Source of the DNA: Orientia tsutsugamushi
GTDB taxonomy: Bacteria > Pseudomonadota > Alphaproteobacteria > Rickettsiales > Rickettsiaceae
DNA: 64,000 bases
NCBI RefSeq assembly: GCF_900327275.1
Contig: NZ_LS398548.1
Coordinates: 1,054,001 to 1,118,000 of the forward strand
Direction: 5' to 3'
In this document: piece after piece, positions 1 to 9,059 of the stretch
Position numbering within the stretch: position 1 is the stretch's first letter
How the letters are laid out: every line of letters starts with the position of its first letter
Notes under the pieces: generated by a model
Told to the model about the DNA's origin: nothing
Databases searched by the model: none
The model's input: the letters and a program-made list of their open reading frames with translations, nothing else
Position numbers and translations under genes: made by a program

Positions 1-1732
1 TTTCAGCTTTAGCTCCCTTATTTTGCCAGACTGATATCAAAGCTCTCTGCAACATCGGTTGTTGCAAATCACTTGTTCCATACTGTGGAGCTGCCATAGT
101 AGCTAAAATAGATGGAAAGTTAGATAAAAAGTCTGATCTAGCCTCTATAGACTTTGCACTGTCATCCTCTGGCACCTCTGAAAATGGATTAATTGATACA
201 GGATTTTTCATGTCAAATTCTATGTATCTACCGCCTAGAATCAAGCATGTACGCTTAAATGATCTTCCATAATCAAGAACAAAAACTTTACCACCAACTC
301 CTAGAACCGATAGCATTAATTCTTGCATAAAAACGGATTTTCCAGAGCCTGGAACTCCAGCTATACAAAGGTTAAAGTTCTCATTTGGAGCTACTCCATG
401 CTTATTTAATGCAGGTAATAAAGCTCCACCAAAAGGTGACCAATACATTATTTGACCTCGTCTGCCAGCTAGTAACATACCTGGAGAACTTAAATCACCT
501 TTCCATTCACCAATGATTGGTAATAATACTTTGCTCTCTACAGAAACAGTTTTTATGCCTCGACCTAAGCTAGAAAGCGCTACTCCAACTCCTGATGTTT
601 TATTTTGACCCAATACACCTTTTGGGCCTTGTTCAACTAATTGCATTGGTAGGGCAGCTAGTAACACAGCTACATGATCATATTTACATGGAACAAAATA
701 CCATCCACTGCGTCTTAACATCGAACAAAAGGCTGATGCAGATTGCTTAGCCTTTTTTGTTTTATCAAACATAATAACGTTGAAGTGAATATTAACTACT
801 CTATCACCACTCTGCAGAGCAGCCACTACACCGGCTAAATCAGCAGCTTCTTGTTGTATATCAGGAAAAAATTTACTCATTCCTGCATTAATATTTCTTT
901 CTAGCGCTTCTCTTTTAGTTATGGCTGCAGTCCTTTCCATCGCTTGATTTGGTAAAATTTGCAGACCAAAATGAATCAGGAAATTTGATTTTATATATTC
1001 ATCACGACGCATTTCATTGCCTAAAAACAGATCCATAGCAGATAATTTCCACTCTGCAGGCCTATTTCTTGCTTCTAGACTGATAAATATTTGATCATCA
1101 TTTACATTTACACAATCATCATTCTCAAATAACGAGAAATCTCCACTTAGAATTTGTTCAGACAATATTTCATACTGGTTAATATTTGAATGTTCTTCTT
1201 CAGGCCAGCCAAATATTACTCTCAGAAACTTTAATAATTGCTGTGCATTCACATTTTCAGTGCTTAATCCAATTGACCTAAACGTATCTTTTAAAGCATC
1301 TCGTCTGCGAATCATATCATCGATATTTGCATTTAAATTAGGTATAGTAACTGAAATCAACAATACTACATCCTTTACAGAGCCTGACTTTTGAGCTTGA
1401 TCACGTAAAAATTCTGTTCTTTTATTAGCTAACTCAATAAATATCTCTCCTTTACGATATGACTGCCAGTTGCTTAAAAAATTCTCTATATTATTACTAC
1501 CAATCATCAAGACTTGCAGGCTACTTTCACCAGGTAAATTTTCATCGCTTTTCAGAAATTCAGCAATTTCATTTTGAGCAGAAACACTAGCTCCAACTAA
1601 TGGCCATGCAAGCAATACAAAACCTATTGAACCACGATTAAAGAATAGCTGAGTCTCATCATCATATGATTCATAGACAAAGTGTTTAGAAAATCTTTCT
1701 CGATCAAAATCCTTATGTATGCTTGCGTTCAC
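1..1732 (-). CDS. traC: TraC, F-type conjugation ATPase (3' end outside window)
   Basis: This is the cytoplasmic ATPase that powers pilus assembly and DNA transfer in F-type type IV secretion, here belonging to a RAGE. The reading frame stays open for about 577 codons from a GTG at 1732-1730 to the window edge, so the C-terminal third is not visible (F TraC is about 875 residues). A Walker A motif GVPGSGKS lies near residue 458, followed by a stretch FVLDYGRSFKRTC typical of the TraC/VirB4 superfamily. The GTG start overlaps the end of traV by 20 bases, which suggests translational coupling; no ATG lies near this position. It is last in the visible int-traL-traE-traK-traB-traV-traC order. Whether it is intact beyond the edge cannot be judged. 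Confidence 0.85.
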   Translation of the reverse strand, partial: MNASIHKDFDRERFSKHFVYESYDDETQLFFNRGSIGFVLLAWPLVGASVSAQNEIAEFLKSDENLPGESSLQVLMIGSNNIENFLSNWQSYRKGEIFIELANKRTEFLRDQAQKSGSVKDVVLLISVTIPNLNANIDDMIRRRDALKDTFRSIGLSTENVNAQQLLKFLRVIFGWPEEEHSNINQYEILSEQILSGDFSLFENDDCVNVNDDQIFISLEARNRPAEWKLSAMDLFLGNEMRRDEYIKSNFLIHFGLQILPNQAMERTAAITKREALERNINAGMSKFFPDIQQEAADLAGVVAALQSGDRVVNIHFNVIMFDKTKKAKQSASAFCSMLRRSGWYFVPCKYDHVAVLLAALPMQLVEQGPKGVLGQNKTSGVGVALSSLGRGIKTVSVESKVLLPIIGEWKGDLSSPGMLLAGRRGQIMYWSPFGGALLPALNKHGVAPNENFNLCIAGVPGSGKSVFMQELMLSVLGVGGKVFVLDYGRSFKRTCLILGGRYIEFDMKNPVSINPFSEVPEDDSAKSIEARSDFLSNFPSILATMAAPQYGTSDLQQPMLQRALISVWQNKGAKAE

Positions 1733-2042
1733 CTTGACTCTGTTTTAATTTAAATAAATTAATAAGATATTTTTTTGGTTTTTTCGGCGACTTGTTAACA
1801 ACAGCTACGCTTTGAATAGCTTTAGCTTGCCTGTAGCATAGAATACAACGTCTTTTTGATTTAGTTTTGGATGTTTCAACTTTCTCAAGATTATCAATAT
1901 CAAAAGCGCCTTGAGCAACCATATTCTTTATTTCGTATAAAGACTTACATTTTAGCCCTTTAGGAATTTTACAATCAAAAGTACTTTCGAAAAAGAAACT
2001 GGTTAGGCTCATACAGCACAATAGCAATAATAAAAACTTCAT
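1713..2042 (-). CDS. traV: TraV, F-type outer-membrane lipoprotein (short)
   Basis: TraV is the outer-membrane lipoprotein that anchors the TraK-TraB envelope scaffold of F-type secretion systems. The 109-residue product starts with a hydrophobic signal-like segment containing a Cys-Cys pair (residues 9-10) that could be the lipidation site. It is followed by FDCKIPKGLKCKSLYEI, which matches the conserved Cys-containing N-terminal motif of the family, and a later CILC pair. It is shorter than F TraV (171 residues) and ends in a basic tail overlapping the traC start, so it may be truncated. Its start codon overlaps the traB stop by one base. The call rests on the Cys motif together with position between traB and traC. 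Confidence 0.75.
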   Translation of the reverse strand: MKFLLLLLCCMSLTSFFFESTFDCKIPKGLKCKSLYEIKNMVAQGAFDIDNLEKVETSKTKSKRRCILCYRQAKAIQSVAVVNKSPKKPKKYLINLFKLKQSQGERKHT

Positions 2043-2437
2043 TATAAATAATACTCCTCTAACTTTTGTGATTGATCGAATTTATTATGCAAATTAACTT
2101 TTTCATTGTTAGTTGATTGTGAATAAGTTGAATTATGTGGCTTCTTCTTGTGCTCACGTAAGTCAAAACCTTTTTTAAATACAACATCGATGACTCTACC
2201 TGAGGCAACAACAATGACTGGGCTCATAGAATCAGCTCGTTTTATAGCAAAATCAGCTAGCTTATCAAAAGCATTGCTAGCTCCAGCGTAAGCTCCAGAC
2301 TGAAGCGCATCTCCAATCTGAAACTCTTGTTGTTGGCCTCCAGCTACTAGGTTTAAAGTTGGTAGCATATCAGGTTTAATAGCCTTAGATTGCAGAAACT
2401 TAGCTATACTGCTAAATACTCCATTTAATGCAGCCAT
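2042..2437 (-). pseudogene. traB: TraB, C-terminal fragment only
   Basis: TraB spans the periplasm and links the inner-membrane complex to TraK and TraV. Only the C-terminal part is present: 131 residues against about 475 for F TraB. The visible segment has the family's glycine/alanine-rich stretch (SGAYAGASNAFDKLADF), then IKRADSMSPVIVVASGRVIDVVF, a typical TraB C-terminal strand. The inner-membrane helix, the proline-rich region and most of the VirB10-like domain are missing. The ATG sits 14 bases beyond the end of the shortened traK, so one deletion from within traK to late traB would explain both fragments. Its product is unlikely to build a working channel. Confidence 0.8.
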
Positions 2438-2451
2438 TCTTAACTAACACT

Positions 2452-2940
2452 TTAAGCCAGTTTTATTTTTTTCTTAGTATTTCTACTTTGTTTTTTAGAA
2501 AGTTTTGCTGTTAATTCTTTTGTATTAAGGTCATTACTGAACAAATTATTATTGTTTTGTTTTGAATTATCCTTTTCCTCCATTTTTGTAGCAGCATTAA
2601 CAAGCATTACAGGGTTTGGAGTTTTTGGAGTAAAAGTTAACATTAAATCTTGAATTGTTTTGTATTCTCCTATTACAGTTAAATAAACTTTGTTTCCTTC
2701 TTCTCGTGGAGCAATAAACAAATATCCATACTCATGAACTACAACTTCAGCTGCATTTTGAAGGTACATAAAAATATCATTAATTTTTTCATCTTTAAGA
2801 TTAATTCTTGTTGGCCCACTATCAGAAATCTCAAGCTTTAGTAAATTGTCAGCTTCTAACTCATATTCTACTGCATATATATTATTAACGTTTACCAAAG
2901 CAATAAACCCTATGATAAATCTCAAAATTCTAATACTCAT
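2452..2940 (-). pseudogene. traK: TraK, secretin-like protein truncated at the C-terminus
   Basis: TraK forms the secretin-like outer ring of F-type secretion. The 162-residue product keeps a signal peptide (residues 1-23, ending IYA) and an N-terminal domain (about residues 30-115, with ISDSGPTRINLKDEKINDIF). It then changes into a lysine- and asparagine-rich tail instead of the C-terminal beta domain that carries the length to about 240 in F. The start overlaps the traE stop by four bases (ATGA), the usual coupling in this operon. The next downstream gene is the beheaded traB, so the C-terminus was probably lost in the same deletion. It could still be translated, but as a partial protein. 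Confidence 0.72.
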
Positions 2941-3488
2941 TTTTTTATTCCATTCTCTTTAACACCAGTCAATAACAAAAGGTAATTAGGAGTTCGCTTG
3001 TAAGTCAAAAGGTAAGTCTTATCGACAGCTATATGTTTACTATCGCTAAACCAATAACGAAGCGTTCCACTAATTAATACTCCATCCTTTATCACTTCAA
3101 TCTTTTTTGGAAAAAAGACTGAAGATACATTTGAGCCTTTAACAAATTGCAAGTGATCATGAAAAAATTTATTTAAAGATTCAGTATTACTGAATACCAC
3201 TTTCATGTCTGCTATTTGTCTTTCTACCTCATTTGGAGAAGTGGTAAATAAGAGTTCCATCACATAAATTGCCCATTCCTTTAAATAGGTTTCATGGTAA
3301 TTTTTTGATGAAACCGTCATTTTACGATCAGACTCCAGTGCTGGAATTAACAACCACTTTTCTTCTTTGGTAATTGCAGCCATTATCGCAATTATATTAG
3401 CTGCAGCTAGCAATATAGTTACTGAAAGTAAGCATTTATTATATTTAACAAGCTCTTGTATAGCATTTTGCTTAAAGAGATGATTCAT
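2937..3488 (-). CDS. traE: TraE, F-type conjugation inner-membrane protein
   Basis: TraE is the VirB5/VirB8-like pilus assembly protein of F-type systems, anchored in the inner membrane with a periplasmic domain. The 183-residue product is close to the F length (188). A single membrane helix lies at about residues 18-38 (CLLSVTILLAAANIIAIMAA), followed by the soluble domain ending KTYLLTYKRTPNYLLLLTGV, characteristic of TraE C-termini. It overlaps traL by one base upstream and traK by four bases downstream. No internal stop or frameshift is seen, so this gene is intact although its operon partners traK and traB are damaged. Confidence 0.85.
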   Translation of the reverse strand: MNHLFKQNAIQELVKYNKCLLSVTILLAAANIIAIMAAITKEEKWLLIPALESDRKMTVSSKNYHETYLKEWAIYVMELLFTTSPNEVERQIADMKVVFSNTESLNKFFHDHLQFVKGSNVSSVFFPKKIEVIKDGVLISGTLRYWFSDSKHIAVDKTYLLTYKRTPNYLLLLTGVKENGIKK

Positions 3489-3823
3489 TATTTGCCAACT
3501 TTTTTGCCCAGAAGTCTTGAATATCCTAATGGAGCTGGCAATAAACCTTTAGCTACTAAAAAACTTTTTAGCAAAAAATTCTCCGATACCTTCTTAAATT
3601 TCTTAAAGCAATAACATAGAGCAATTCCTCCAACCATAAATGCTAGGCCTAATTTAGCATGCCTGCTGTTTAGTAGTACAATTCCTGGAGCTACTCCAGC
3701 TAGCACTACTCCCCATTCATCAATGCTCAAACCCATATACTTCAACGGCCTCGATAATGCCCAACATAATTTTTGATTTTGCATAATCACCTTCAACCTC
3801 AATTTTAGCATGAGATTTCTCAT
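3488..3823 (-). CDS. traL: TraL, F-type conjugation membrane protein
   Basis: TraL is the small VirB3-like inner-membrane protein of F-type pilus assembly. The product is 111 residues from the first ATG; F TraL is about 91, and an internal ATG (MQNQKLCWALSRP, residue 14) would give a more usual length and may be the true start. Two membrane segments are visible (IDEWGVVLAGVAPGIVLL and LGLAFMVGGIALCYCFKKF), then the conserved C-terminal part with LLPAPLGYSRLLGKK. It is the first tra gene after the integrase, with a 52-base gap, which is the usual start of the tra block in a RAGE. Confidence 0.83.
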   Translation of the reverse strand: MRNLMLKLRLKVIMQNQKLCWALSRPLKYMGLSIDEWGVVLAGVAPGIVLLNSRHAKLGLAFMVGGIALCYCFKKFKKVSENFLLKSFLVAKGLLPAPLGYSRLLGKKVGK

Positions 3824-3875
3824 TCTACTATTGTGATTTTCAAAAATTTACAAAATCTATCTAATATATCAAGCC

Positions 3876-5225
3876 TTATTTCTCAGATAAGCTGTTTATT
3901 ATCTGTCTTTCTTCTTTGCGACCTAATGATGCTAAGATTTCAGGTATTATCTTGTCTAGTTCAGTATTAGCATTATCACCTGTTAATATATTGTTTACAA
4001 CTTTATTTGTAGCTGCTTTTACCTTTTCTACACTAATTTTAGTATAAATTTCAGCTGTTGTTGAAATACGACTATGCCCTAACATTTCAGCTATTGTCTG
4101 TAGTTCTTCTCCATTATTTATCGACCAAGTTGCAAACGTTCTTCTAAGATCATGTATTGTTACATTCGGTATTCTAGCTTTTCTGCGAATTTTATCCCAT
4201 GCACATTGTATTGCCTCATTTGACCAGTGTTTGCTATTATCTCTTGGGCTTGGCAATACCCATTCACTATTTGTTTCTTGCTTTAGGTATTTCAATATTG
4301 TTATTAATGCATCAGCTAATCCTATATATAGTGTCTTTCCACTTTTACTCTTAGTTTTTGGTATACACCATATTTTTTCGCTAAGGCTTATCTCGTCCCA
4401 TCTCATTCCTAATACATTACTTTTACGTGCTGCAGTGAATAAACTTATAAATGTAAAAATTTTTCCTGATCGTTCTGCTCGCTTTTGCGATTCTGTTAAT
4501 TGACTATTTTCCTTTTCTTTTAGCACGGCCATAAGTCTTCTCATTTCTTCATTTGTTACATATCTAGATCTTGATTCTTGCCTGTGCCTTTTTATTCCAT
4601 GAACAGGATTTTTATCTATTAATCCCCATTCTATAGCTTTATTAAATATAGGGTTTAATTTCGTAAGAATATCGTTTGCTGTTACATAGTATTTCTTTTC
4701 TGTTTTTTCGTCAAAAAGCTTCTGAATATCTTCTACGGTAACTTTAGATATATCTTTATCGTAGAAAGGTACTGTATAACTCTTTACCGTTAAATAGGTT
4801 TTCTTCCAACTTTTTGGATGATAAATCCTACTATATTCAGCATATTTTCAATGCACCTGTCCGAATGTTAGTTCGGTTTGTAATCCAAGTCTCTTATTTC
4901 TTTTTTCTCTCCTTTCTTTATTTATCTTCCGTCTTTCATCCATTGGATTTATTCCGTTAGCAATATCCTTTTTCAACTTCATTACCTTCTTCCTAGCCTC
5001 TTTTACAGTCAGATCTGGTGAAGTTCCTATTTTTATCTTATAATATCTGCCACCAATGTTTATTGCTAAATAAAATCTTCTAAATCCAGTATATGATATT
5101 ATCAAAAGTAGGTTCCTTTCTTTTGTATCTCTAAACTGGATTATTTTTTCTTCTTTGGTTGGTGCTTTTATTTTATTTAATGCTGATTGTGTAAAGTTAA
5201 GTAATATTACTGACATATTTATCAC
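3876..5225 (-). pseudogene. int: RAGE tyrosine integrase interrupted by one in-frame UGA
   Basis: This is a phage-type tyrosine recombinase with an N-terminal DUF4102 arm-binding domain that would integrate and excise the element. From an ATG at 5225 the frame runs 125 residues (YYKIKIGTSPDLTVKEARKKV, the arm-binding domain) to a single TGA at 4850-4848. It then stays open in the same frame through KYAEYSRIYHPKSWKK, NPIFNKAIEWGLIDKNPVHG and the catalytic domain to a TAA at 3876. Catalytic residues are all present: Arg in ARKSNVLGMRW, Lys in IPKTKSKSGKT, HDLRR and the nucleophile in EIYTKIS. Apart from the stop it looks complete at about 449 codons. An internal ATG at 4544 could give only a catalytic fragment. 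The gene lies at the outer end of the element, next to chromosomal DNA. Confidence 0.88.
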
Positions 5226-5872
5226 CCTTCATTAATTTAAAATTGAAGTAATTAAATAATAACTTATTAATTTTTAAAATTAGCTTAAACTTATAATTCG
5301 TAGTATGATTTTTATTTAATAGCAAATACTTTTGTAAAAATAAAAAATATTTTTAAGCAACATTACCAACTGAAGGTTACTCTAAGCTTATCAACTAAAA
5401 ATTCAAGTTGCTTGATTAAAAATCAGCATTCCAATTAGCTAAATATTATACATATATTTGTGTTATATTTGTGTAATTACCATCAAGATATTATTATCAT
5501 ATTGACAAGTAATATTAATACATCTACAGTTAAATCCATATATCAATTTAAACGAGAATAAACTACATAGCAGATTTTATAATGCGTATAAAGCTCATAA
5601 TAACTCTTAATCTAACTTATTTCTTCTTGTTAGTTAAATCATCTTAAACTATACATCTATCTGTTTTATTGTTGTGCTATTAATTCCCTCTGTGGATAAT
5701 TTTTCGGTTAATTTATTGATTTTATTTTGACTTTTGTCTTCAATAAGCATAGCATGCTCATGCTGTATTAGTTGCATATCAGCTAAAGATTAAAAAGTAA
5801 ATTTTCAGTTTATCATCTTTAATCTAATGTAATGTTAAAATATTATATTTTATTTAGCATATATTATGTAAT
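5226..5872. other. AT-rich gap, likely RAGE-chromosome boundary
   Basis: These 647 bases separate the integrase from the phospholipase D gene. No ORF with family signatures, no tRNA-like arm and no IS terminus was recognised. The attachment site of the RAGE would be expected here because the integrase lies at the outer end of such elements, but the partner end is outside the window, so no direct repeat could be matched. The promoter of the integrase and that of the following gene should also lie here. Confidence 0.4.
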
Positions 5873-6463
5873 ATGAAAAATATCAACTCATCAAAGAAGT
5901 CCAAACTGATTAAAGGTCAAACTTTAGCAGTTATGCTTGTTAATATTGCAATTGGAGCTGTCGCTGGTATTAAGTATGCAGACTTAGAGCCAAGGCATCA
6001 GACTATAATTAGTAAAGATGCTAATTTAGATATTTGTTTTACTCCTTCATCTTCTGGATGTACTACTGTAATAACTCGAGCAATTGCTAGTGCTAATAAT
6101 AGTATATATATACAAGCTTATGGATTTACATCTGCTAGTATAGCAGACGAGATAGTAAAGGCTAAAAAACGCGGTGTTGCAGTATCTGTAATATTAGATA
6201 AAAGTAATATTAGTAGTAAACATTCAAAGATGAAACTATTAAAGCAATATGATATTAATGTTAGAATAGATACTGTACCTGGCATTGCACATAATAAAGT
6301 TATGATTATTGATGATAGTACAGTAATTACTGGATCTTTTAATTTTACAGAAGCAGCTGATAAGAGTAATGCTGAAAACGTTATCATTATTCAGAATAGC
6401 GATGTTGCTAAGATTTACCTTGATAACTGGCAAAAAAGATATTTACGTTCTAGAGAAGCATAA
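5873..6463 (+). CDS. pld: Phospholipase D / Nuc family protein
   Basis: This is a single-HKD phospholipase-D-superfamily protein of the small Nuc type, which acts on phosphodiesters (lipid or nucleic acid) as a dimer, each subunit giving one HKD motif. The 196-residue product begins with basic residues and one hydrophobic segment (about residues 15-35), a signal peptide or anchor. The single HxKxxxxD motif is HNKVMIID with His140, Lys142 and Asp147, followed by GSFNFTEAADKSNAENV, the usual partner motif. Rickettsia species carry a protein of this size and form described as phospholipase D and linked to phagosome escape; the same role here is inference. It is monocistronic and flanked by a RAGE end and an IS110 remnant. 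Confidence 0.85.
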   Translation: MKNINSSKKSKLIKGQTLAVMLVNIAIGAVAGIKYADLEPRHQTIISKDANLDICFTPSSSGCTTVITRAIASANNSIYIQAYGFTSASIADEIVKAKKRGVAVSVILDKSNISSKHSKMKLLKQYDINVRIDTVPGIAHNKVMIIDDSTVITGSFNFTEAADKSNAENVIIIQNSDVAKIYLDNWQKRYLRSREA

Positions 6464-6941
6464 ATAATAATATACGTCTTGCATATAGCGAAAAGATATA
6501 GTCAAATATGCTCTAGTTTTTGCTAAAAATAATGCAGTATAAACAAATAAAAGTTTTAGTAGTAGAGATTTGTTCAGAATTTAACTCTTTGATAAATATA
6601 GCTTGTATGTAAGACTCGAAAATACTTTTATTGCAATTGCATTCAAATAAAAAAAATGGCAATAACTTTACCATTATAAAAAGCAGCTATCATACTTACT
6701 CTTCGTGTGTGCTGATAAGCTTTTTTTACCATAGTACCTTGTATGATAAAAACAAGTGAAATTGCAATAAAATAAAAGATTATAGCAATAGCACAAAAGA
6801 AAGCTAGGATACAGTAGTGCTCCTAAGGCTAATAACCTGTGCTAGATAAGTAACTAGCTTTTTTAACTAAAAACAGGACTGTATTCTTAGGCCAAAAAGC
6901 CTGCATTTACAAGGTTGGTTTTGAGATATTTAACATAAAAT
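6464..6941. other. Gap containing the probable left noncoding end of IS110
   Basis: No coding sequence is visible in these 478 bases. The part just before the IS110 transposase start (about 6790-6941) is richer in short self-complementary pieces, for example GCTAGG near 6809 and AGGCCAAAAAGCCT near 6891, than the AT-rich DNA to its left. In IS110-family elements the noncoding end upstream of the transposase encodes the bridge RNA, so this stretch may be its remnant. The left boundary of the element cannot be placed from one copy. Confidence 0.3.
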
Positions 6942-8030
6942 TTGGTGATTATGAATAGTATAATTGCAGGAATTGACGTTTCTAAAGAAACATTTGATGC
7001 AGCTGTGTTAATTAATAATAAAGTTCAAACAAGAAAATTTAATAATACTTCTGAATGGTTTAACAAATTAGTAACATGGTTAAAAAGCAGAGGACCTGGA
7101 CACGTTTGTATGAAAGCAACAGGTATCTACTGGAAAAACTTAGCGAAATATTTGTACAATTAGTAAGCGTAGTAATCCTGCACGTATTAAAGGTTTTGCA
7201 ATGAGTAAACTTAGTCGTACAAAAAAACACAGATAAAGCAGACAGTGTATTAATAGCATATTTCTGCGAGGCGCTGAAAAAGGTCTATAAGAGATAATGT
7301 ACAATTATAATTATGCAATTATTTAAATATAATTTTAATTAATAACAGTTTATTTATTGCTCATATTTCTACAATAATTAGTTCATAATACTATATATTT
7401 AATAACCTGAACATTGCCTATTGTAACAGTTGTATATTATCTCTTTCTAACTGTTTTTTATTCTAAATTTGCATTTGCAGACATGCAAGCAATAAATAAA
7501 CCGTTATTAATTAAAATTATATTTAAATATATCACATAATTATAATTGTACATTATCTCTTGCCGACCTTTTTTATTACGCTTTTCATACTTTCCCTTAT
7601 CCTAATCTGGCATTAATAATATTCAAATTTATATTGAATTTCTTGAAAAGCAAATTATAAAAATTGAACAAATGATTAATAATCATATTAAGAATAATAA
7701 AGATTTTTTCAATAAGGCTGCATTACTTGTATCAATAACAGGTATAGGAGCAAAAATACAAGCTATAGTTCTTGCTTTTTTTGCAAATATTGAAAAATTT
7801 AGTTCTGCTAAACAAGTTGTAGCTTTTGTAGTCCTTAATCATAAACATAGCCAATCCTGTAGGTTGTGTTAGTGGAATCTCTCGAGAACTAGTAATTCTA
7901 GACCTACGTAAAGCTTTTTATATACCTGCTATGTTTGCATTAAAATATAATTGTATTATTAGGCTTTGCTCATCGTTTATCTGATAGTGGTATACACAAA
8001 ATGCTTATCCTTGTTGCTTCTATGCGTTAA
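6942..8030 (+). pseudogene. IS110-family transposase, degenerate and split by a MITE
   Basis: The first 73 codons give IIAGIDVSKETFDAAVLI, the start of the DEDD (RuvC-like) catalytic domain of IS110 recombinases, and stop at 7161. Reading on with frameshifts gives ARIKGFAMSKLSRT and DKADSVLIAYFCEALK up to about 7280. A palindromic repeat then interrupts it, and the C-terminal transposase-20 domain resumes at about 7625 (SITGIGAKIQAIVLAFFANI, FSSAKQVVAFV), with SGIHKMLILVASMR near 8030. There are at least two frameshifts plus the insertion, so it is dead. The original element was probably about 1.1 kb or more. Confidence 0.82.
7281..7613. repeat. Palindromic MITE, copy A (inside IS110)
   Basis: This non-coding element has inverted arms GAGATAATGTACAATTATAA (7291-7310) and their complement near 7536-7560. 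Its right end CCTAATCTGGCATT is a worn version of the CCTAAACTGGCGT terminus of the complete copies at 38512-38886 and 42205-42575. The left outermost arm is missing or too decayed to see. The internal part (TTGCTCATATTTCTAC ... GCATTTGCAGACATGCAAGC) is shared with those copies. It splits the IS110 transposase, so it moved after IS110 arrived. Confidence 0.8.
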
Positions 8031-8046
8031 ATTTACATATAACATT

Positions 8047-8955
8047 AGACCTCTTTCGAAACTGGTTAAGGTAGATCAAAATTATAAATGCCAGAGATCA
8101 AATTAAATCTAAGACCGAATCTTTTACGTCTATTTCGATATTTGTCAGCAATAATTTTAAATCGTTTTAGCATACAAATAACGTTTTCATTCACAACTCA
8201 TTCTCCTGCTAATCTAGGATTATTCTTTTTATCATTTTTAGTTAAAGGATTTTTCTTGCTTTTTTTCTTTGGTAATTCAGAATTATTGTGAATTTTTTTG
8301 TATACCTTGATATCCTGTATCAGTAATCGCTTTAACCTTAGGATGGATAAGAATTTTGGATTCCTTAAATAATCTAAAGTCATGCTTTTTACCGTTAGAA
8401 AAATCTGTACATATTACTTGGTATGTTTTCTTGTCTACAACTATTTGAGCTTTTAGTATATGCCTTTTCTTCTTTCATGAATAAAATAGAATTGTTGTTT
8501 TTTTTAGGTCTTTCTATAGGACTCTCAGTAGCATCAATCAAGACTACTTCATAATTCATATCACTCTTCATTATAGCTTTACGACCTGGAAGAGCAAAGT
8601 TTGGGTGTTTTACTAGGGTGGCTTCTACCCATTTTACAGCTTTATATGCTCAACTTTCACTAATCCCATAGTTCTGACCTATATGGAAATAAGTACAGTA
8701 TTCTCTAAGGTATTCTAAGGCCATCAGCAACTGTTCCTCCAAATTAAGCTTATTTTTACGCCTACCTTTTGATTTCTTAAGACCGTCAGCTTTCCTCAAA
8801 ATATCCACCATCTTTGAAAATGTTCCCTTCCTTACTCCTGTTAATCGACTAAATTTTTCATCCTTTACTCTTTAATCTGATCGAATTTCATTATTATCTC
8901 AAATCAGATCTTTATAATACTATTCTACATCATTCTCTAGTTTCGAAAGAAGTCT
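8047..8955 (-). mobile_element. IS5-family insertion sequence, inactivated
   Basis: The element is bounded by inverted repeats AGACCTCTTTCGAAACT (8047 onward) and the complement of AGACTTCTTTCGAAACT (ending 8955), total about 909 bp. The minus strand encodes a DDE transposase in broken frames: KFSRLTGVRKGTFSKMVDIL, ALEYLREYCTYFHIGQNYGI, YEVVLIDATESPIERPKKN, ITDTGYQGIQK and the C-terminal signature KYRNRRKRFGLRFNLI. Several in-frame stops and frameshifts show that it is not functional. The same termini bracket a much shorter derivative at 11868-12010. Confidence 0.85.
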
Positions 8956-9059
8956 AATATCCTTAATATCCTTTTGCAGAAATTCTGTTAATAATTTTTA
9001 ATTACATTCATTCAAGTATGTGTAACAATATGTAAAAATTTATGTTAAATTAAGAAAAT

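Noticed and set aside
8088-8291. Plus-strand ORF of 67 codons
   Set aside because: Antisense to the IS5 transposase, whose conserved motifs lie on the minus strand.
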